Shown: positions 22,097 to 30,949, counted from the stretch's first letter. The stretch is 64,000 nucleotides of DNA from Rheinheimera mesophila (GCF_000986865.1 NZ_LAVS01000090.1:115583-179582), one strand, 5' to 3'. The notes: generated by a model from the sequence alone, not told the origin. Numbers and translations: made by a program.

Positions 22097-23216
22097 AAAC
22101 GCCAGGCTGTACGCCATTACCGAACCTTTAGATAATGACCACGGACAAATTGAACAGGCCTTAGCTGCGTTCAAGTTTACCCCCTGCACTTCACAGGAAG
22201 CGTTAAAGCTAGGTTTTTGCTTTGCTATGCACCCGGGCACTAAAGAGTATTGCCACCAGGTGAACGATTTAATGGTGTTCAGCATTCGTAAGCAGGAAAA
22301 GCTGTTGCCATCTTCTGTAGTAAATGAGGAACTGGCGCCGAAAGTCGAAGCCATGGAGCAGGAAAAAGGCCGTCCGCTTAGTCGCAAGGAAAAGCAGGCC
22401 TTGAAAGAAGAGTTGATCCAGACCCTGCTGCCACGTGCTTTCAGTAAATCGACTGTGACCACTGCGTACTACGACCGCAGCACCAGTATGCTGATAGTCG
22501 ACACGGCCAGCGCCTCAACGGCCGAAGAGTTTCTGGCACTGCTGCGCAAGGCCTTTGGCTCACTGCCGGCCATGCCGCTGCTGGACAACCACCAGTTAAA
22601 CCAACAAATGCACTTCTGGCTACAAGGTAAAGATTTGCCGGCTGGTATTACGCTGGGTAGTTCTGCAGTGCTGAAGGCGCCAGATGAAGAAGGAGCTCAG
22701 GCCAAGTTTATCAACCACCTGTTATCTGCCGATGAAGTGCAAAGCCACTTGCAAGACAAGCTGGTTACTCGCCTGCAGTTAGAGCAGGACGAGAAAATCA
22801 GCTTTACCGTGCGCGATGACGGCAGCTTAACCGGCATTAAATTCCACGACCTACTTTGCAACGACAACGAAGAACTGGGCTGGGACGACACTATAGGTCG
22901 CCTGGATGCCGATTTCATTCTGATGTCCGGTCAGTTCAAACAAACCCTTACCAGCCTGCTGGCCAGCCTGAAATCGGTGGATACACCAACAACGGCAGAG
23001 AAGCCAAGAACACAGCTTTCTGATGCCGACCCGCTGTTCAGTGAAGCCAAGGCCTTTGTTATCGAATGCCAGAAGGCATCAGTAAGCGGCATACAGCGCA
23101 AGTTCCGCATTGGTTACAACAGAGCGGCGCATTTGATGGAAGAGCTTCAGTTCTGCGGCGTTGTCTCTGCCCCAGTCCATAACGGTAACCGCGAAGTTCT
23201 GATGAAAGGAGCCTAA
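22086..23216 (+). CDS. rdgC: RdgC fused to an FtsK gamma (KOPS-reading) domain
   Basis: 376 residues. Residues 1 to about 303 are a full RdgC: MWFKNARLYAIT start, GFCFAMHPG, LPSSVVNEEL, QTLLPRAFSKS and the C-terminal FILMSGQFKQTLTSLLASL. RdgC forms a ring around duplex DNA and restrains RecA. After a short linker, residues about 315-372 match the FtsK gamma winged helix (DPLFSEAKAFV, KASVSGIQRKFRIGYNRAA, NGNREVL). FtsK gamma reads the polar KOPS sequence and activates XerCD. Cellular RdgC has no such domain. ATG 22086 has CAGGAG upstream and overlaps the previous gene. Confidence 0.9.
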   Translation: MWFKNARLYAITEPLDNDHGQIEQALAAFKFTPCTSQEALKLGFCFAMHPGTKEYCHQVNDLMVFSIRKQEKLLPSSVVNEELAPKVEAMEQEKGRPLSRKEKQALKEELIQTLLPRAFSKSTVTTAYYDRSTSMLIVDTASASTAEEFLALLRKAFGSLPAMPLLDNHQLNQQMHFWLQGKDLPAGITLGSSAVLKAPDEEGAQAKFINHLLSADEVQSHLQDKLVTRLQLEQDEKISFTVRDDGSLTGIKFHDLLCNDNEELGWDDTIGRLDADFILMSGQFKQTLTSLLASLKSVDTPTTAEKPRTQLSDADPLFSEAKAFVIECQKASVSGIQRKFRIGYNRAAHLMEELQFCGVVSAPVHNGNREVLMKGA

Positions 23217-23218
23217 CC

Positions 23219-23680
23219 ATGCCAGTGAATTTAACCAACAACACGCCAAAGCGTCCAAATATTACCAAGGAGCAAATAGCTCAAGCGGTGGAGAAATATG
23301 TTGTAGGCATGCAGTTTTCGGCCACTGAATTTGCCAGTGAATATCGCTACGGTTTGGATAGTTATGAATTAGCTAAGGCATTAGAAGAAAACTGCCGGTG
23401 CGATTTTCAACGTTCAGATTTGGACGAAATTGAGGACCTTATAGGCCACGTTGAAAACGCTCAAAGAGAGCTGGTTAAAGAGTGGTTTGCCTCTAATAAC
23501 ATTCAGCCTCCATATCCAATAGGGTCGATTTTAACCAAGGGCGAGATAACTGGCATTTATAAGTATGAGCCTGCTTATTTCGAAGTAAAAGAACCCGGTC
23601 AATTGGATCAATCCAGAAGGCTTTTGGTCCGTTTCGAAGATGCTGTGTTGCCAGAATTAAGTTCAGTGGTGTCAGCATGA
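23219..23680 (+). CDS. Unknown early-operon protein
   Basis: 153 residues. An N-terminal helical part (ITKEQIAQAVEKYVVGMQFSATEFASEYRYG), an acidic middle and a C-terminal beta-rich segment (IGSILTKGEITGIYKYEPAYFEV, RLLVRFEDAVLPEL). It starts two bases after the RdgC stop and overlaps the ASCH-like gene by four. No family recognised. Confidence 0.58.
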   Translation: MPVNLTNNTPKRPNITKEQIAQAVEKYVVGMQFSATEFASEYRYGLDSYELAKALEENCRCDFQRSDLDEIEDLIGHVENAQRELVKEWFASNNIQPPYPIGSILTKGEITGIYKYEPAYFEVKEPGQLDQSRRLLVRFEDAVLPELSSVVSA

Positions 23681-24267
23681 AAGAACGTCCGATTTTATTT
23701 AAAACCGCCATGGTGCAAGCCATTTTGGCGGGCCGTAAAACTCAGACTCGCAGAATTGCCAAAGACGTTACTTTTAACGAAAAAACAGGTTTTTGCTGCA
23801 AAGGTTGGGCTCACGGTATTGGTAGCAGTTACAAAGAAACCATGAACCACATTTTGACTTCAAAATACGGCCCTTGCTTAGCAGTTGGCGATCGCCTTTG
23901 GGTGCGTGAGACATTCGGAGATTGCGGGACAAGGCTGACTTACAAAGCTGATGTTGATGACGGCGCTCACTGCATGGTGAAGCGTTGGATACCTTCAATC
24001 CACATGCCACGTGCTGCCTGCCGAATCGTCCTTGAAATAACCGGTGTCCGTGTAGAGCGCGTAATTGCAATCAGTGATTCTGACGCTAAAGCCGAGGGCG
24101 TTGAGCCGTCATTAGTAGGCGCTGATTTAAATCACATTGCTCACGTAGTGGCTTTTCAGGACCTGTGGCAATCCATTTATGGAAATTGGGATTCTCACCC
24201 ATGGGTTTGGGTTATCGAATTCAAAGTGCTGACCACTAACGGCGTTGTACCGGAGGTGGCAGCATGA
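23677..24267 (+). CDS. ASCH-domain-like protein
   Basis: 196 residues. The opening RPILFKTAMVQAILAGRKTQTRR and the later GDRLWVRETFGD are the signature of phage ASCH/YqfB-like proteins: a small beta-barrel thought to bind RNA or modified nucleosides. C-terminal W-x-x-x-P-W-V-W-V-I-E-F closes the barrel. Members are widespread in phage early regions without a settled function; in this operon a link to modified bases is conceivable. Confidence 0.78.
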   Translation: MKERPILFKTAMVQAILAGRKTQTRRIAKDVTFNEKTGFCCKGWAHGIGSSYKETMNHILTSKYGPCLAVGDRLWVRETFGDCGTRLTYKADVDDGAHCMVKRWIPSIHMPRAACRIVLEITGVRVERVIAISDSDAKAEGVEPSLVGADLNHIAHVVAFQDLWQSIYGNWDSHPWVWVIEFKVLTTNGVVPEVAA

Positions 24268-24923
24268 AAAACAGATTTTATCTGGCATGCCTTCGGGACA
24301 ACGTAGGCAGCAATGTCTCGTTTCACCGGAAAAATGGGTGTGGCTATCACACCGACATTGATCAGGCTGAGGTTTATACGAAAGAAGAAGCACAGCGGGC
24401 CTGGAACCGTGGCAGAGATTTCGATTTACCCGTTTGCGCTGACCAGGTCGATGCACTGGCTGTATGGCACGTTGATTGTCAGCTGCTGCCGAGTGAAACA
24501 ACCATAGAGCCTGGCTGCACCGAATATGTGGGTTTTGTCAAAGGTCGCTGGAACGGCAACGACGTTTACTGGTTAACCAGAACCTCGGCTAAGACCGATT
24601 TTAGCCAGGCTGTATCGTTTGAAGCGCCTGAGCAGGATCCTGATGTGGTCTACCTGCCTCGCCATATGGCTGAGAAGGTGAAGCGCCGCACTATCCAGAT
24701 GCAGAACGTGAACCGCCGCAAGATGGTGACTGCTGCAGGTTTGGTAATGCCTGACCATATCAAAAAGGCAAAGCGCCGAAAGGATTCAGGGCTTAATCGC
24801 ATGAATTGCCCCTGCTGTGGCCGCATCAACTGGCAGATGAATCCATACGATTTTAATGGCTGCAGAAACAGAAACTGTGAACTGTTTAGTGCCTACAGCT
24901 ATGAAAGTGAGGTGGCAGCATGA
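24264..24923 (+). CDS. Early-operon protein with C-terminal zinc ribbon
   Basis: 219 residues. N-terminal part FYLACLRDNVGSNVSFHRKNG with C-x-x-D-N-V-G is often seen in phage proteins of unknown role. A basic stretch (KAKRRKDSGL) precedes a zinc ribbon CPCCGRINW ... CRNRNC near residues 180-205, suggesting nucleic acid binding. Overlaps both neighbours by four bases. Confidence 0.58.
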   Translation: MKNRFYLACLRDNVGSNVSFHRKNGCGYHTDIDQAEVYTKEEAQRAWNRGRDFDLPVCADQVDALAVWHVDCQLLPSETTIEPGCTEYVGFVKGRWNGNDVYWLTRTSAKTDFSQAVSFEAPEQDPDVVYLPRHMAEKVKRRTIQMQNVNRRKMVTAAGLVMPDHIKKAKRRKDSGLNRMNCPCCGRINWQMNPYDFNGCRNRNCELFSAYSYESEVAA

Positions 24924-25189
24924 TCAACGGCATCACCCTAACCGCTCAAGAAGCACTGCAGCAGTTCAGCCTGCCCCAGCTTATCGGCCGCAAATGCGTT
25001 GTTGTAGCTCAGGCCTACGGCAATGGCTCTGTCGATATGGTCTTTGGCGAAATTGCGGATCCTGCAGCATGTGAAATTGACGAAGAAAAGACAGCAGCTT
25101 TGTTCGTTGAGTACCAGGCCAATGATGATTGGCACATTGTCGACTTAGAAGCTGACGCCCCACTGGTTTTACTTGAGGAGACTGCATAA
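24920..25189 (+). CDS. Small acidic early protein
   Basis: 89 residues, net negative, mixed alpha/beta (LIGRKCVVVAQAYGNGSVDMVFGEIAD, then DWHIVDLEADAPLVLLEE). No family recognised. Acidic small proteins in phage early operons are sometimes DNA mimics, but nothing specific supports that here. It ends on the first base of the DGQHR gene. Confidence 0.52.
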   Translation: MINGITLTAQEALQQFSLPQLIGRKCVVVAQAYGNGSVDMVFGEIADPAACEIDEEKTAALFVEYQANDDWHIVDLEADAPLVLLEETA

Positions 25190-26553
25190 TGGATATGCGT
25201 TTTGAATTCCCTGTCGCCGAGGGTGTGCAAGGTGGCCGAAAGTTTTATACCGCCTGTGTACCTTTCAACGCCCTGGCTCGCTTACTGGCCATTGATACCG
25301 GTAACGTGTTGGATCGCAGCCAACGTGCTGTTGACCCTAAACGGGCAAAAGCTATTAGTAAGTATATTTGCGACAACTCTGGCAGCTTCGTACTTCCAGC
25401 GCTGACTGGCGTTGTTGAGGACCCAAGCCTTGAATTTAAGCCAACGTCTAAAGGTAGCGCTGTTGGTATGCTCAGCCTGTCTATGGACGCAGCCATTAAG
25501 TTGTTCGACGGCCAGCACCGGGCAACCGGTATTCTGGATGCCATCACCATTAAAAAGGAGCAGTTGAAGAATCAACAGGTCACCATCCAGCTATTTATCA
25601 ACATGACACTGCAGGACCGTCAGCAAGCATTCAGCGACATAAACAGCAATGCAAAAGCCGTAAGTACCAGCCTTAACCTGGCGTACAACAAACGTAACCA
25701 GCAAGCACAGCAGTTCAACGAACTGATTGATATGGTCGACAGTTGGCAAGGTGCTATCGATTACGAAAACAACATAGTGAAGCAAGGTAGCACGATGCTG
25801 TTTAGTTTCCGCCATGTGGTGGATGCAAACCAACTGTTACTCGGCCTGAAAAAAGGCGAACAACCGGACGAGCTGCAATTAGTGAAGGCATCCAACTGGT
25901 GGAATAACATAGCCGAATTTGCTGGCTGGACACTGGACGCTGACAAACGGGCACAAAGCCGGACTTCGTTAATCACTCTAAACGCAGTGGGCCTGATGGT
26001 GTTAGCCAGAATAGGTGCTGCCGTGCTGGCCAGCACAACATCAGCAAATGCAGTTGCAGCCGCTTTAAGCAAAATAGACTGGAGCCGCAGCGGTGATTTT
26101 TGGCAAGGCAATGTTGTAAGTGCTGACGGTAACCTGGTAACGAAGTCCAGTGCCCAGGCAGAAGCCGCGAACAATATTGTGCAATGCATGGAGCTGAAGC
26201 CGGCAGAGCCACCAAAGGTTAATGTGAAAGGTATGGACGCAGGCCATGCAGAGGATTTTTACTCCTTGGTGGGCATGCCCGAAGAACTGACTATAACCCC
26301 GTTTAGCAAGGCTTCTTTCAAAGGCTGGCGATGCGGAAGTTCACAGTTGTTTATCTACGGTAAAAGTGACAATAACACCGCTTTTATAACCTTCAAGAAG
26401 GTAAGGGACGGTTCGCCTCTTTGTTATCCAGTACTTCACGCTTTCTACGTTAAGCGCCTGAGCGACCCAACTATTGATATCGGCGAATTCAAAACGTGGG
26501 CTGAAGCTGAACAAGCCGCTGCTGAGTTTTTGGCAGCTAAGGTGGCAGCATGA
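25189..26553 (+). CDS. DGQHR-domain protein (DndB-like)
   Basis: 454 residues. LFDGQHRATGIL (DGQHR at residues 107-111) together with RSQRAVDPKRAKAISKYI upstream and QAFSDINSNAKAVS downstream define the ParB-like fold of DndB/DGQHR proteins. DndB is the regulator of DNA phosphorothioation; related DGQHR proteins occur in 7-deazaguanine DNA modification and other defence loci. A C-terminal extra part (about 360-454) with EFKTWAEAEQAAAEFLAAK is not part of the core. Its neighbours are DNA methyltransferases, so a role in nucleic acid modification or protection fits. Confidence 0.85.
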   Translation: MDMRFEFPVAEGVQGGRKFYTACVPFNALARLLAIDTGNVLDRSQRAVDPKRAKAISKYICDNSGSFVLPALTGVVEDPSLEFKPTSKGSAVGMLSLSMDAAIKLFDGQHRATGILDAITIKKEQLKNQQVTIQLFINMTLQDRQQAFSDINSNAKAVSTSLNLAYNKRNQQAQQFNELIDMVDSWQGAIDYENNIVKQGSTMLFSFRHVVDANQLLLGLKKGEQPDELQLVKASNWWNNIAEFAGWTLDADKRAQSRTSLITLNAVGLMVLARIGAAVLASTTSANAVAAALSKIDWSRSGDFWQGNVVSADGNLVTKSSAQAEAANNIVQCMELKPAEPPKVNVKGMDAGHAEDFYSLVGMPEELTITPFSKASFKGWRCGSSQLFIYGKSDNNTAFITFKKVRDGSPLCYPVLHAFYVKRLSDPTIDIGEFKTWAEAEQAAAEFLAAKVAA

Positions 26554-26762
26554 AACGCCCCGAGTTTTTATTAGCCCTCGGTATTGCCGGTTTCGTTCTG
26601 GTCATGGTGATTGCCGTCTACCCTCGCCCAGCGTCTACCCGGGCTGAATATTGCGCCGAAGAACTGGTAAGCCGCAAAGTAACGAATGATCGCCTGGTTG
26701 AATCACGCAGCTGCAAAAGCTGGGTCGGCTGGCCTATTGAAGTAAAGGATGTTCAGCAATGA
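26550..26762 (+). CDS. Small single-span protein
   Basis: 70 residues with one N-terminal hydrophobic segment (LLALGIAGFVLVMVIAVY) and a short exported-looking domain with two Cys (YCAEELV, RSCKSW). Overlaps both neighbours by four bases. No family recognised; probably an inner-membrane or periplasmic accessory. Confidence 0.55.
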   Translation: MKRPEFLLALGIAGFVLVMVIAVYPRPASTRAEYCAEELVSRKVTNDRLVESRSCKSWVGWPIEVKDVQQ

Positions 26763-27721
26763 CAAACTCATACGCCCAGGCGCTGGCGACTCTTCAGCAG
26801 CAGCCAGACCACGAATTAAAACAAATTGGCGACCAGTGGGAAACTCCACCAGAAATAGCGTGGGGCCTGTTCTATACCTTCGCGCCAAAGATTGGCCCTA
26901 TCGTGCTGGACATCTTTGCAGATGACTGCAATGCGCTGGTAGCTAACTACTACACCGCAGCAGACAACGCCTTGCTGCAGGACTTAGCCGGCGACCTTCG
27001 CCAGTTGGGTGGTGCTGCCTTTGGTAACCCTCCTTATTCCATCCCAAAGGTGGACAGCGAAAACAACCCAATCACGGGCATGGAGAACATTCTGGATTGG
27101 TGTCGTGTTCAGCGTGACCAGGGCGCAAAGATCATGCTGTTGATCAAAGCTGCAACCTCTGAGGGCTGGTGGCCTGATGATGCCGACTTTATTCAGTTCG
27201 TTGCCGGCCGCATCGGTTTTAAAGCTCCTAACTGGTACAAGCCACGCGATCCGAAGAAAGACAAACCAGCCTCCAGCGGTTTTGCCAGTGCAGTGATGAT
27301 TTGGGACAAAGAATGGAAGTGGGACCGCCGTCCGGTTGAGCGATTAAGCCGCGATCAACTGTTCACTACTGGCCGCATGCTGCTGGACATGATCAACACC
27401 CGGGCTGAGCAGATTGCTGATGCACGTTTACCAGCACCAGCCGAAACAGAAACCCCAGTTTGTGCAACAGAACAGCCAGAAACTGCAACAGAACCGGCTT
27501 TACCTGTAGTAAACGACACCTGGCCTATTGAAGTGACCGAATTGGTTGAGTCAGCACTGGACCAGTGCCCCTGTGAACCGAATGACGTTTTCTATGCGGA
27601 GCTGTGCGCTCAGGCTAATGCGCTGCGTCTTTCCGGTAAAACCAACAACGAAGTCATTCAGGCCATTGTTCAAACATTAAAGGCAGTCGCTGCCGAGTAC
27701 TTAGAAGGTAATGCAGCATGA
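26759..27721 (+). CDS. Phage N6-adenine DNA methyltransferase (Dam, PF05869 type)
   Basis: 320 residues. DQWETPPEIAW (about 25-35) and the catalytic GNPPYS (about 89-94) are diagnostic of the phage Dam family; the SAM site uses the acidic DIFADD segment. The protein transfers a methyl group to adenine N6, protecting phage DNA from host restriction. A C-terminal extension rich in Pro/Glu/Thr (about 220-250) and a helical tail follow. It overlaps the cytosine methyltransferase gene by four bases. Confidence 0.9.
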   Translation: MTNSYAQALATLQQQPDHELKQIGDQWETPPEIAWGLFYTFAPKIGPIVLDIFADDCNALVANYYTAADNALLQDLAGDLRQLGGAAFGNPPYSIPKVDSENNPITGMENILDWCRVQRDQGAKIMLLIKAATSEGWWPDDADFIQFVAGRIGFKAPNWYKPRDPKKDKPASSGFASAVMIWDKEWKWDRRPVERLSRDQLFTTGRMLLDMINTRAEQIADARLPAPAETETPVCATEQPETATEPALPVVNDTWPIEVTELVESALDQCPCEPNDVFYAELCAQANALRLSGKTNNEVIQAIVQTLKAVAAEYLEGNAA

Positions 27722-29559
27722 GAGGCTTAATAGTTGATAACTTTGCGGGTGGCGGCGGTGCGTCGACCGGAATTGAAATGGCGATTGGTCGCTCTGTGGA
27801 TATCGCAATAAACCATGACCCTGATGCCATTGCTATGCACACGGCAAACCATCCGAACACCCTTCATTATTGTGAGAGCGTATTTGATGTGGATCCTGTT
27901 CAGGCAACTGCTGGCCGTCCTGTTGATCTTGCATGGTTCAGCCCGGACTGCACTCATTTCAGCAAAGCTAAAGGCAGCAAACCTGTGAGCAAGGAGATCC
28001 GCGGTTTAGGTTGGATTGCTGTGCGCTGGATTTTGAAAACAAAGCTAAAAGTTCTTTTTTTAGAAAATGTCGAAGAGTACCAGGATTGGGGTCCAGTCAT
28101 TGAGGATGCTGAAGGTAAATGTTTCCCTTGCCCTGATCGCAAAGGCGAAACCTTTAAGGCCTTTGTTGCTATTCTGACCACCGGTATCAATGCAGATCAT
28201 CCGGCACTCAAAGAATGCTGCGAAATGCTTGGAATTAATGATCCATCACCACTGATAAAAGGCCTTGGCTACAAAGTGGAGTGGCGTGAACTACGAGCCT
28301 GTGACTATGGCGCTCCGACAATACGAAAACGCTTGTTTCTGGTAGCACGTTGTGACGGTCGACCAATAGTTTGGCCTACGCCGACACACGGTAAACCAGA
28401 CAGCAAAGAAGTAAAAGCCGGTTTATTGAAGCCATACCGCACTGCTGCTGAGTGCATTGACTTTTCATTGCCGTGCCGGAGTATCTTCGGCCGGAAACGT
28501 CCTTTAGCTGAAGCGACAATGAAACGCATAGCAAAAGGCTTGGTTCGCTATGTAATCGAAGCACAGGAGCCCTTCATAGTCACCTGCAATCACAGTGGTG
28601 ATTACTTCCGCGGCCAAGGCCTGACAGAGCCGTTCAAAACTATTGTCGCCAGCAGAGACGCTCATGGCTTGGTGGTGCCGGAGTTAGTGCCATTTATCAC
28701 TGAGCATGCAAACGCCAGTAGTCAGAGAAACATGCCTGCAGATGAACCATTACGTACACAGTGCGCTCAGGTAAAAGGCGGCCACTTCGCCTTAGTTGCC
28801 CCGGCGTTAGCCCCATTTATTGTTACAAACACAACTGGCCACGCACCTACATCAGTTAATGGCCAATTACCAACACAGACAACAGGCAATCATCATTACC
28901 TTTGTGCACCGGTTATTGCCCGGCAGTTCGGCAAATCTATCGGCCATGGCGTTAATGAGCCATCAGGAACCATCACCGCTGGCGGTGGCGGCAAGTCTCA
29001 ACTGGTAGCTGCGTTTCTGGCCAAGCACTATGGCGGCAACTATACGGGTCCCGGTGCAAGCCTTCAGGTACCAACTCCAACCGTTACAACGGTCGACCAT
29101 AACGCATTGGTAACTAGCCATTTGGTGAAGCTGCGCGGCACGTGCAAAGACGGCCAGCCCGTAACAGAGCCAATGCCAACTATTACAGCTGGCGGCAACC
29201 ATGTAGGTGAAGTTCGCGCCTTCTTGTTGAAGTATTACGGCAATGAGGTCGACGGCGCTGACATTGTTGGCCCTATCGGTACCATCACAACGCGGGACCG
29301 CTTTGGCCTGGTCACTGTGAACGGCATCGACCATGTGATCGTCGACATTGGTATGCGCATGTTGCAGCCACATGAGCTTTTCAAAGCCCAGGGTTTTCCA
29401 GACGACTACATCATTGACCGCGACAGTTCCGGCAAACCAATGACCAAAACGGCACAAGTTGCCCGTTGTGGTAACTCTGTACCACCAGCTTTTGCCGAAG
29501 CCCTAACCCGGGCGAACTTACCAGAACTCTGCACCAGCAAACAGGAGCAAGCAGCATGA
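27718..29559 (+). CDS. C5-cytosine DNA methyltransferase with repeat-rich target domain
   Basis: 613 residues. Motif I NFAGGGGASTG at the start, catalytic Cys in SPDCTHFS (C78), motif VI LENVEEY (116-118), motif VIII-like GAPTIRKRLFLVA, and motifs IX/X at the end (RMLQPHELFKAQGFP, GNSVPPAFAEAL). The region of about 280-530 replaces the usual target recognition domain with repeated units of pattern EP(F/M)xTI/PTxT...H-x-L-V, at least five. Such modular TRDs may recognise several sequences. Longer than typical M.HhaI-type enzymes (327 aa). Overlaps both neighbours. Confidence 0.9.
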   Translation: MRGLIVDNFAGGGGASTGIEMAIGRSVDIAINHDPDAIAMHTANHPNTLHYCESVFDVDPVQATAGRPVDLAWFSPDCTHFSKAKGSKPVSKEIRGLGWIAVRWILKTKLKVLFLENVEEYQDWGPVIEDAEGKCFPCPDRKGETFKAFVAILTTGINADHPALKECCEMLGINDPSPLIKGLGYKVEWRELRACDYGAPTIRKRLFLVARCDGRPIVWPTPTHGKPDSKEVKAGLLKPYRTAAECIDFSLPCRSIFGRKRPLAEATMKRIAKGLVRYVIEAQEPFIVTCNHSGDYFRGQGLTEPFKTIVASRDAHGLVVPELVPFITEHANASSQRNMPADEPLRTQCAQVKGGHFALVAPALAPFIVTNTTGHAPTSVNGQLPTQTTGNHHYLCAPVIARQFGKSIGHGVNEPSGTITAGGGGKSQLVAAFLAKHYGGNYTGPGASLQVPTPTVTTVDHNALVTSHLVKLRGTCKDGQPVTEPMPTITAGGNHVGEVRAFLLKYYGNEVDGADIVGPIGTITTRDRFGLVTVNGIDHVIVDIGMRMLQPHELFKAQGFPDDYIIDRDSSGKPMTKTAQVARCGNSVPPAFAEALTRANLPELCTSKQEQAA

Positions 29560-30047
29560 CGCACGATCACCTTGTAACACGGGCTGAACGCTTCCTGAAA
29601 AATATGGGCTGTGGCGTTGTGTTCAGCGACCGATTTAAGGCTGCTACTCACAACGGCGAGCAGCCGGATGCTATAGGCTGGCGGGACAGTGTTTCACTGC
29701 TTATCGAATGCAAAGCCAGCCGTGCTGACTTTCTTGCAGACAAGAAAAAGCGTTTCCGCATTGATGCAGAAAAAGGCATGGGTGAATGGCGCTTTTACAT
29801 GTGTCCACCTGGTTTGATTAAACCTGAAGAACTGCCGTTCGGTTGGGGCCTGTTGTATTGCCACCCGAAGAAAGTTGAACGAGTCCATGGCATCCCGACA
29901 AACACTCAGATTTGGAGTGGACGGCCTTTTGAAGTGGCAAACAAACGCTGCGAGCTGCAGCTAATGTATTCAGCCCTTCGCCGTATGGAAATCAGGGGCC
30001 ATCTGAAAGAAATCTATGACGGTATACCAGTTAAGGAGTCAGCATAA
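29556..30047 (+). CDS. PD-(D/E)XK-like nuclease fold protein
   Basis: 163 residues. QPDAIGWRDSVSLLIECKASRADF holds the nuclease pattern D38 ... E51-x-K53, with a preceding helix (RAERFLKNMGCGVVFSD). Similar small proteins are found in phages and annotated only as hypothetical. Adjacent to two DNA methyltransferases it could be a cognate or accessory nuclease, or a host-DNA degrading enzyme. Overlaps the methyltransferase gene by four bases (ATGA). Confidence 0.68.
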   Translation: MTHDHLVTRAERFLKNMGCGVVFSDRFKAATHNGEQPDAIGWRDSVSLLIECKASRADFLADKKKRFRIDAEKGMGEWRFYMCPPGLIKPEELPFGWGLLYCHPKKVERVHGIPTNTQIWSGRPFEVANKRCELQLMYSALRRMEIRGHLKEIYDGIPVKESA

Positions 30048-30280
30048 TGGCCAAAAACAACCAAATCACACGAGACGAAGCCAACAAAGCCATTGAATTT
30101 GTGCGGTCTAGCGTGATCGCTGCGACATGGATGGTCGCTGCAAACCTTGGCATTCAAACTCGCCGTGCTTTGCAAGTTATGAAAGTGCTGGAGGCTCAGG
30201 GTGTGGTTATTCGCTCGACTAATGGAACATCAAACAACTACTGCTGGAAGCTATCACCGACGAAGGAGCAAGCAGCATAA
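30047..30280 (+). CDS. Small winged-helix protein
   Basis: 77 residues. DEANKAIEFVRSSVIAATWMVAANLGIQTRRALQVMKVLEAQGVVIRST has helix-turn-helix spacing ending in a wing (GVVIRSTNGTSNNYCW). Starts on the last base of the previous gene and ends on the first base of the next. Probably a DNA-binding early protein; target unknown. Confidence 0.6.
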   Translation: MAKNNQITRDEANKAIEFVRSSVIAATWMVAANLGIQTRRALQVMKVLEAQGVVIRSTNGTSNNYCWKLSPTKEQAA

Positions 30281-30741
30281 TGGCCTACGCAAAAGACACA
30301 CAAGTTAGCCAAACCGCCAGCCTATTGGAAATTGAGAAGGTGCTGGCCAGATACGGCGCAGATCAGTTTATGTATGGCAAAACAGGTCAATACGCTGTCA
30401 TCGGTTTTGTCATGGTTGGCCGTCAGGTGCGGATCACTGTGCCGTTGCCGGATAAAGCCGACCGACAGTTTTGGTTTACCGACACAGGCCGCGACCGCTC
30501 AGAGTCAGTTGCACTTAAAGAGTGGGAACAGGCCTGTAAGCAAAAGTACCGTGCTCTGTCTCTGGTTGTGAAAGCAAAGCTGGAAGCAGTTGAAGCCGGG
30601 ATCACCACATTTGAAGAAGAGTTTATGGCTCACCTGGTGCTGCCAGGTGGTCAGACAGTAGGCCAGCGCCTACTGCCAGAAATTGACGAAGCTCAGCGCA
30701 CAGGCAAGATGCCGCCGCTGTTGCCACATATCGGAGGTTAA
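30280..30741 (+). CDS. Conserved phage early protein of unknown function
   Basis: 153 residues. The order LARYGADQFMYG, ITVPLPDKADRQFWFTDTGRDRS and YRALSLVVKAKLEAVEAGITTFEEEFMAHLVLPGG is familiar from hypothetical proteins of many phages and prophages encoded near DNA-metabolism genes. No activity is known to me. It is two bases from the excisionase-like gene. Confidence 0.65.
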   Translation: MAYAKDTQVSQTASLLEIEKVLARYGADQFMYGKTGQYAVIGFVMVGRQVRITVPLPDKADRQFWFTDTGRDRSESVALKEWEQACKQKYRALSLVVKAKLEAVEAGITTFEEEFMAHLVLPGGQTVGQRLLPEIDEAQRTGKMPPLLPHIGG

Positions 30742-30742
30742 T

Positions 30743-30946
30743 ATGGGAGTTAGAAAATTAAAGCCCCAAGAATACATAGAAGAGTTTTACCCAGGCTCAA
30801 GTATTACGCCTCAGACAGTGCGCAACTGGGCAAGCAAAGGTAAGCTTAAATGTGAACGCACTCCAACAAACAGGCTGCTGATCCTTGTGGATGATGCAGC
30901 AAACGAAAGTACGGTACAGAAGTTAGTAAGCTTTTTGGAGAGTTAA
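30743..30946 (+). CDS. Excisionase/AlpA-like HTH protein
   Basis: 67 residues from ATG 30743, with GGAGG six bases upstream. KLKPQEYIEEFYPGSSITPQTVRNWASKGKL is an AlpA/Xis-type winged helix (recognition part TPQTVRNWASKGKL), followed by a basic strand ERTPTNRLLILVDD. It ends three bases before the integrase gene, the normal place for a recombination directionality factor. Confidence 0.8.
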   Translation: MGVRKLKPQEYIEEFYPGSSITPQTVRNWASKGKLKCERTPTNRLLILVDDAANESTVQKLVSFLES

Positions 30947-30949
30947 TCG

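Noticed and set aside
25189..26553. Full Dnd phosphorothioation system
   Set aside because: Only a DndB-like DGQHR protein is present; no dndA, dndC, dndD or dndE genes were found in the window.
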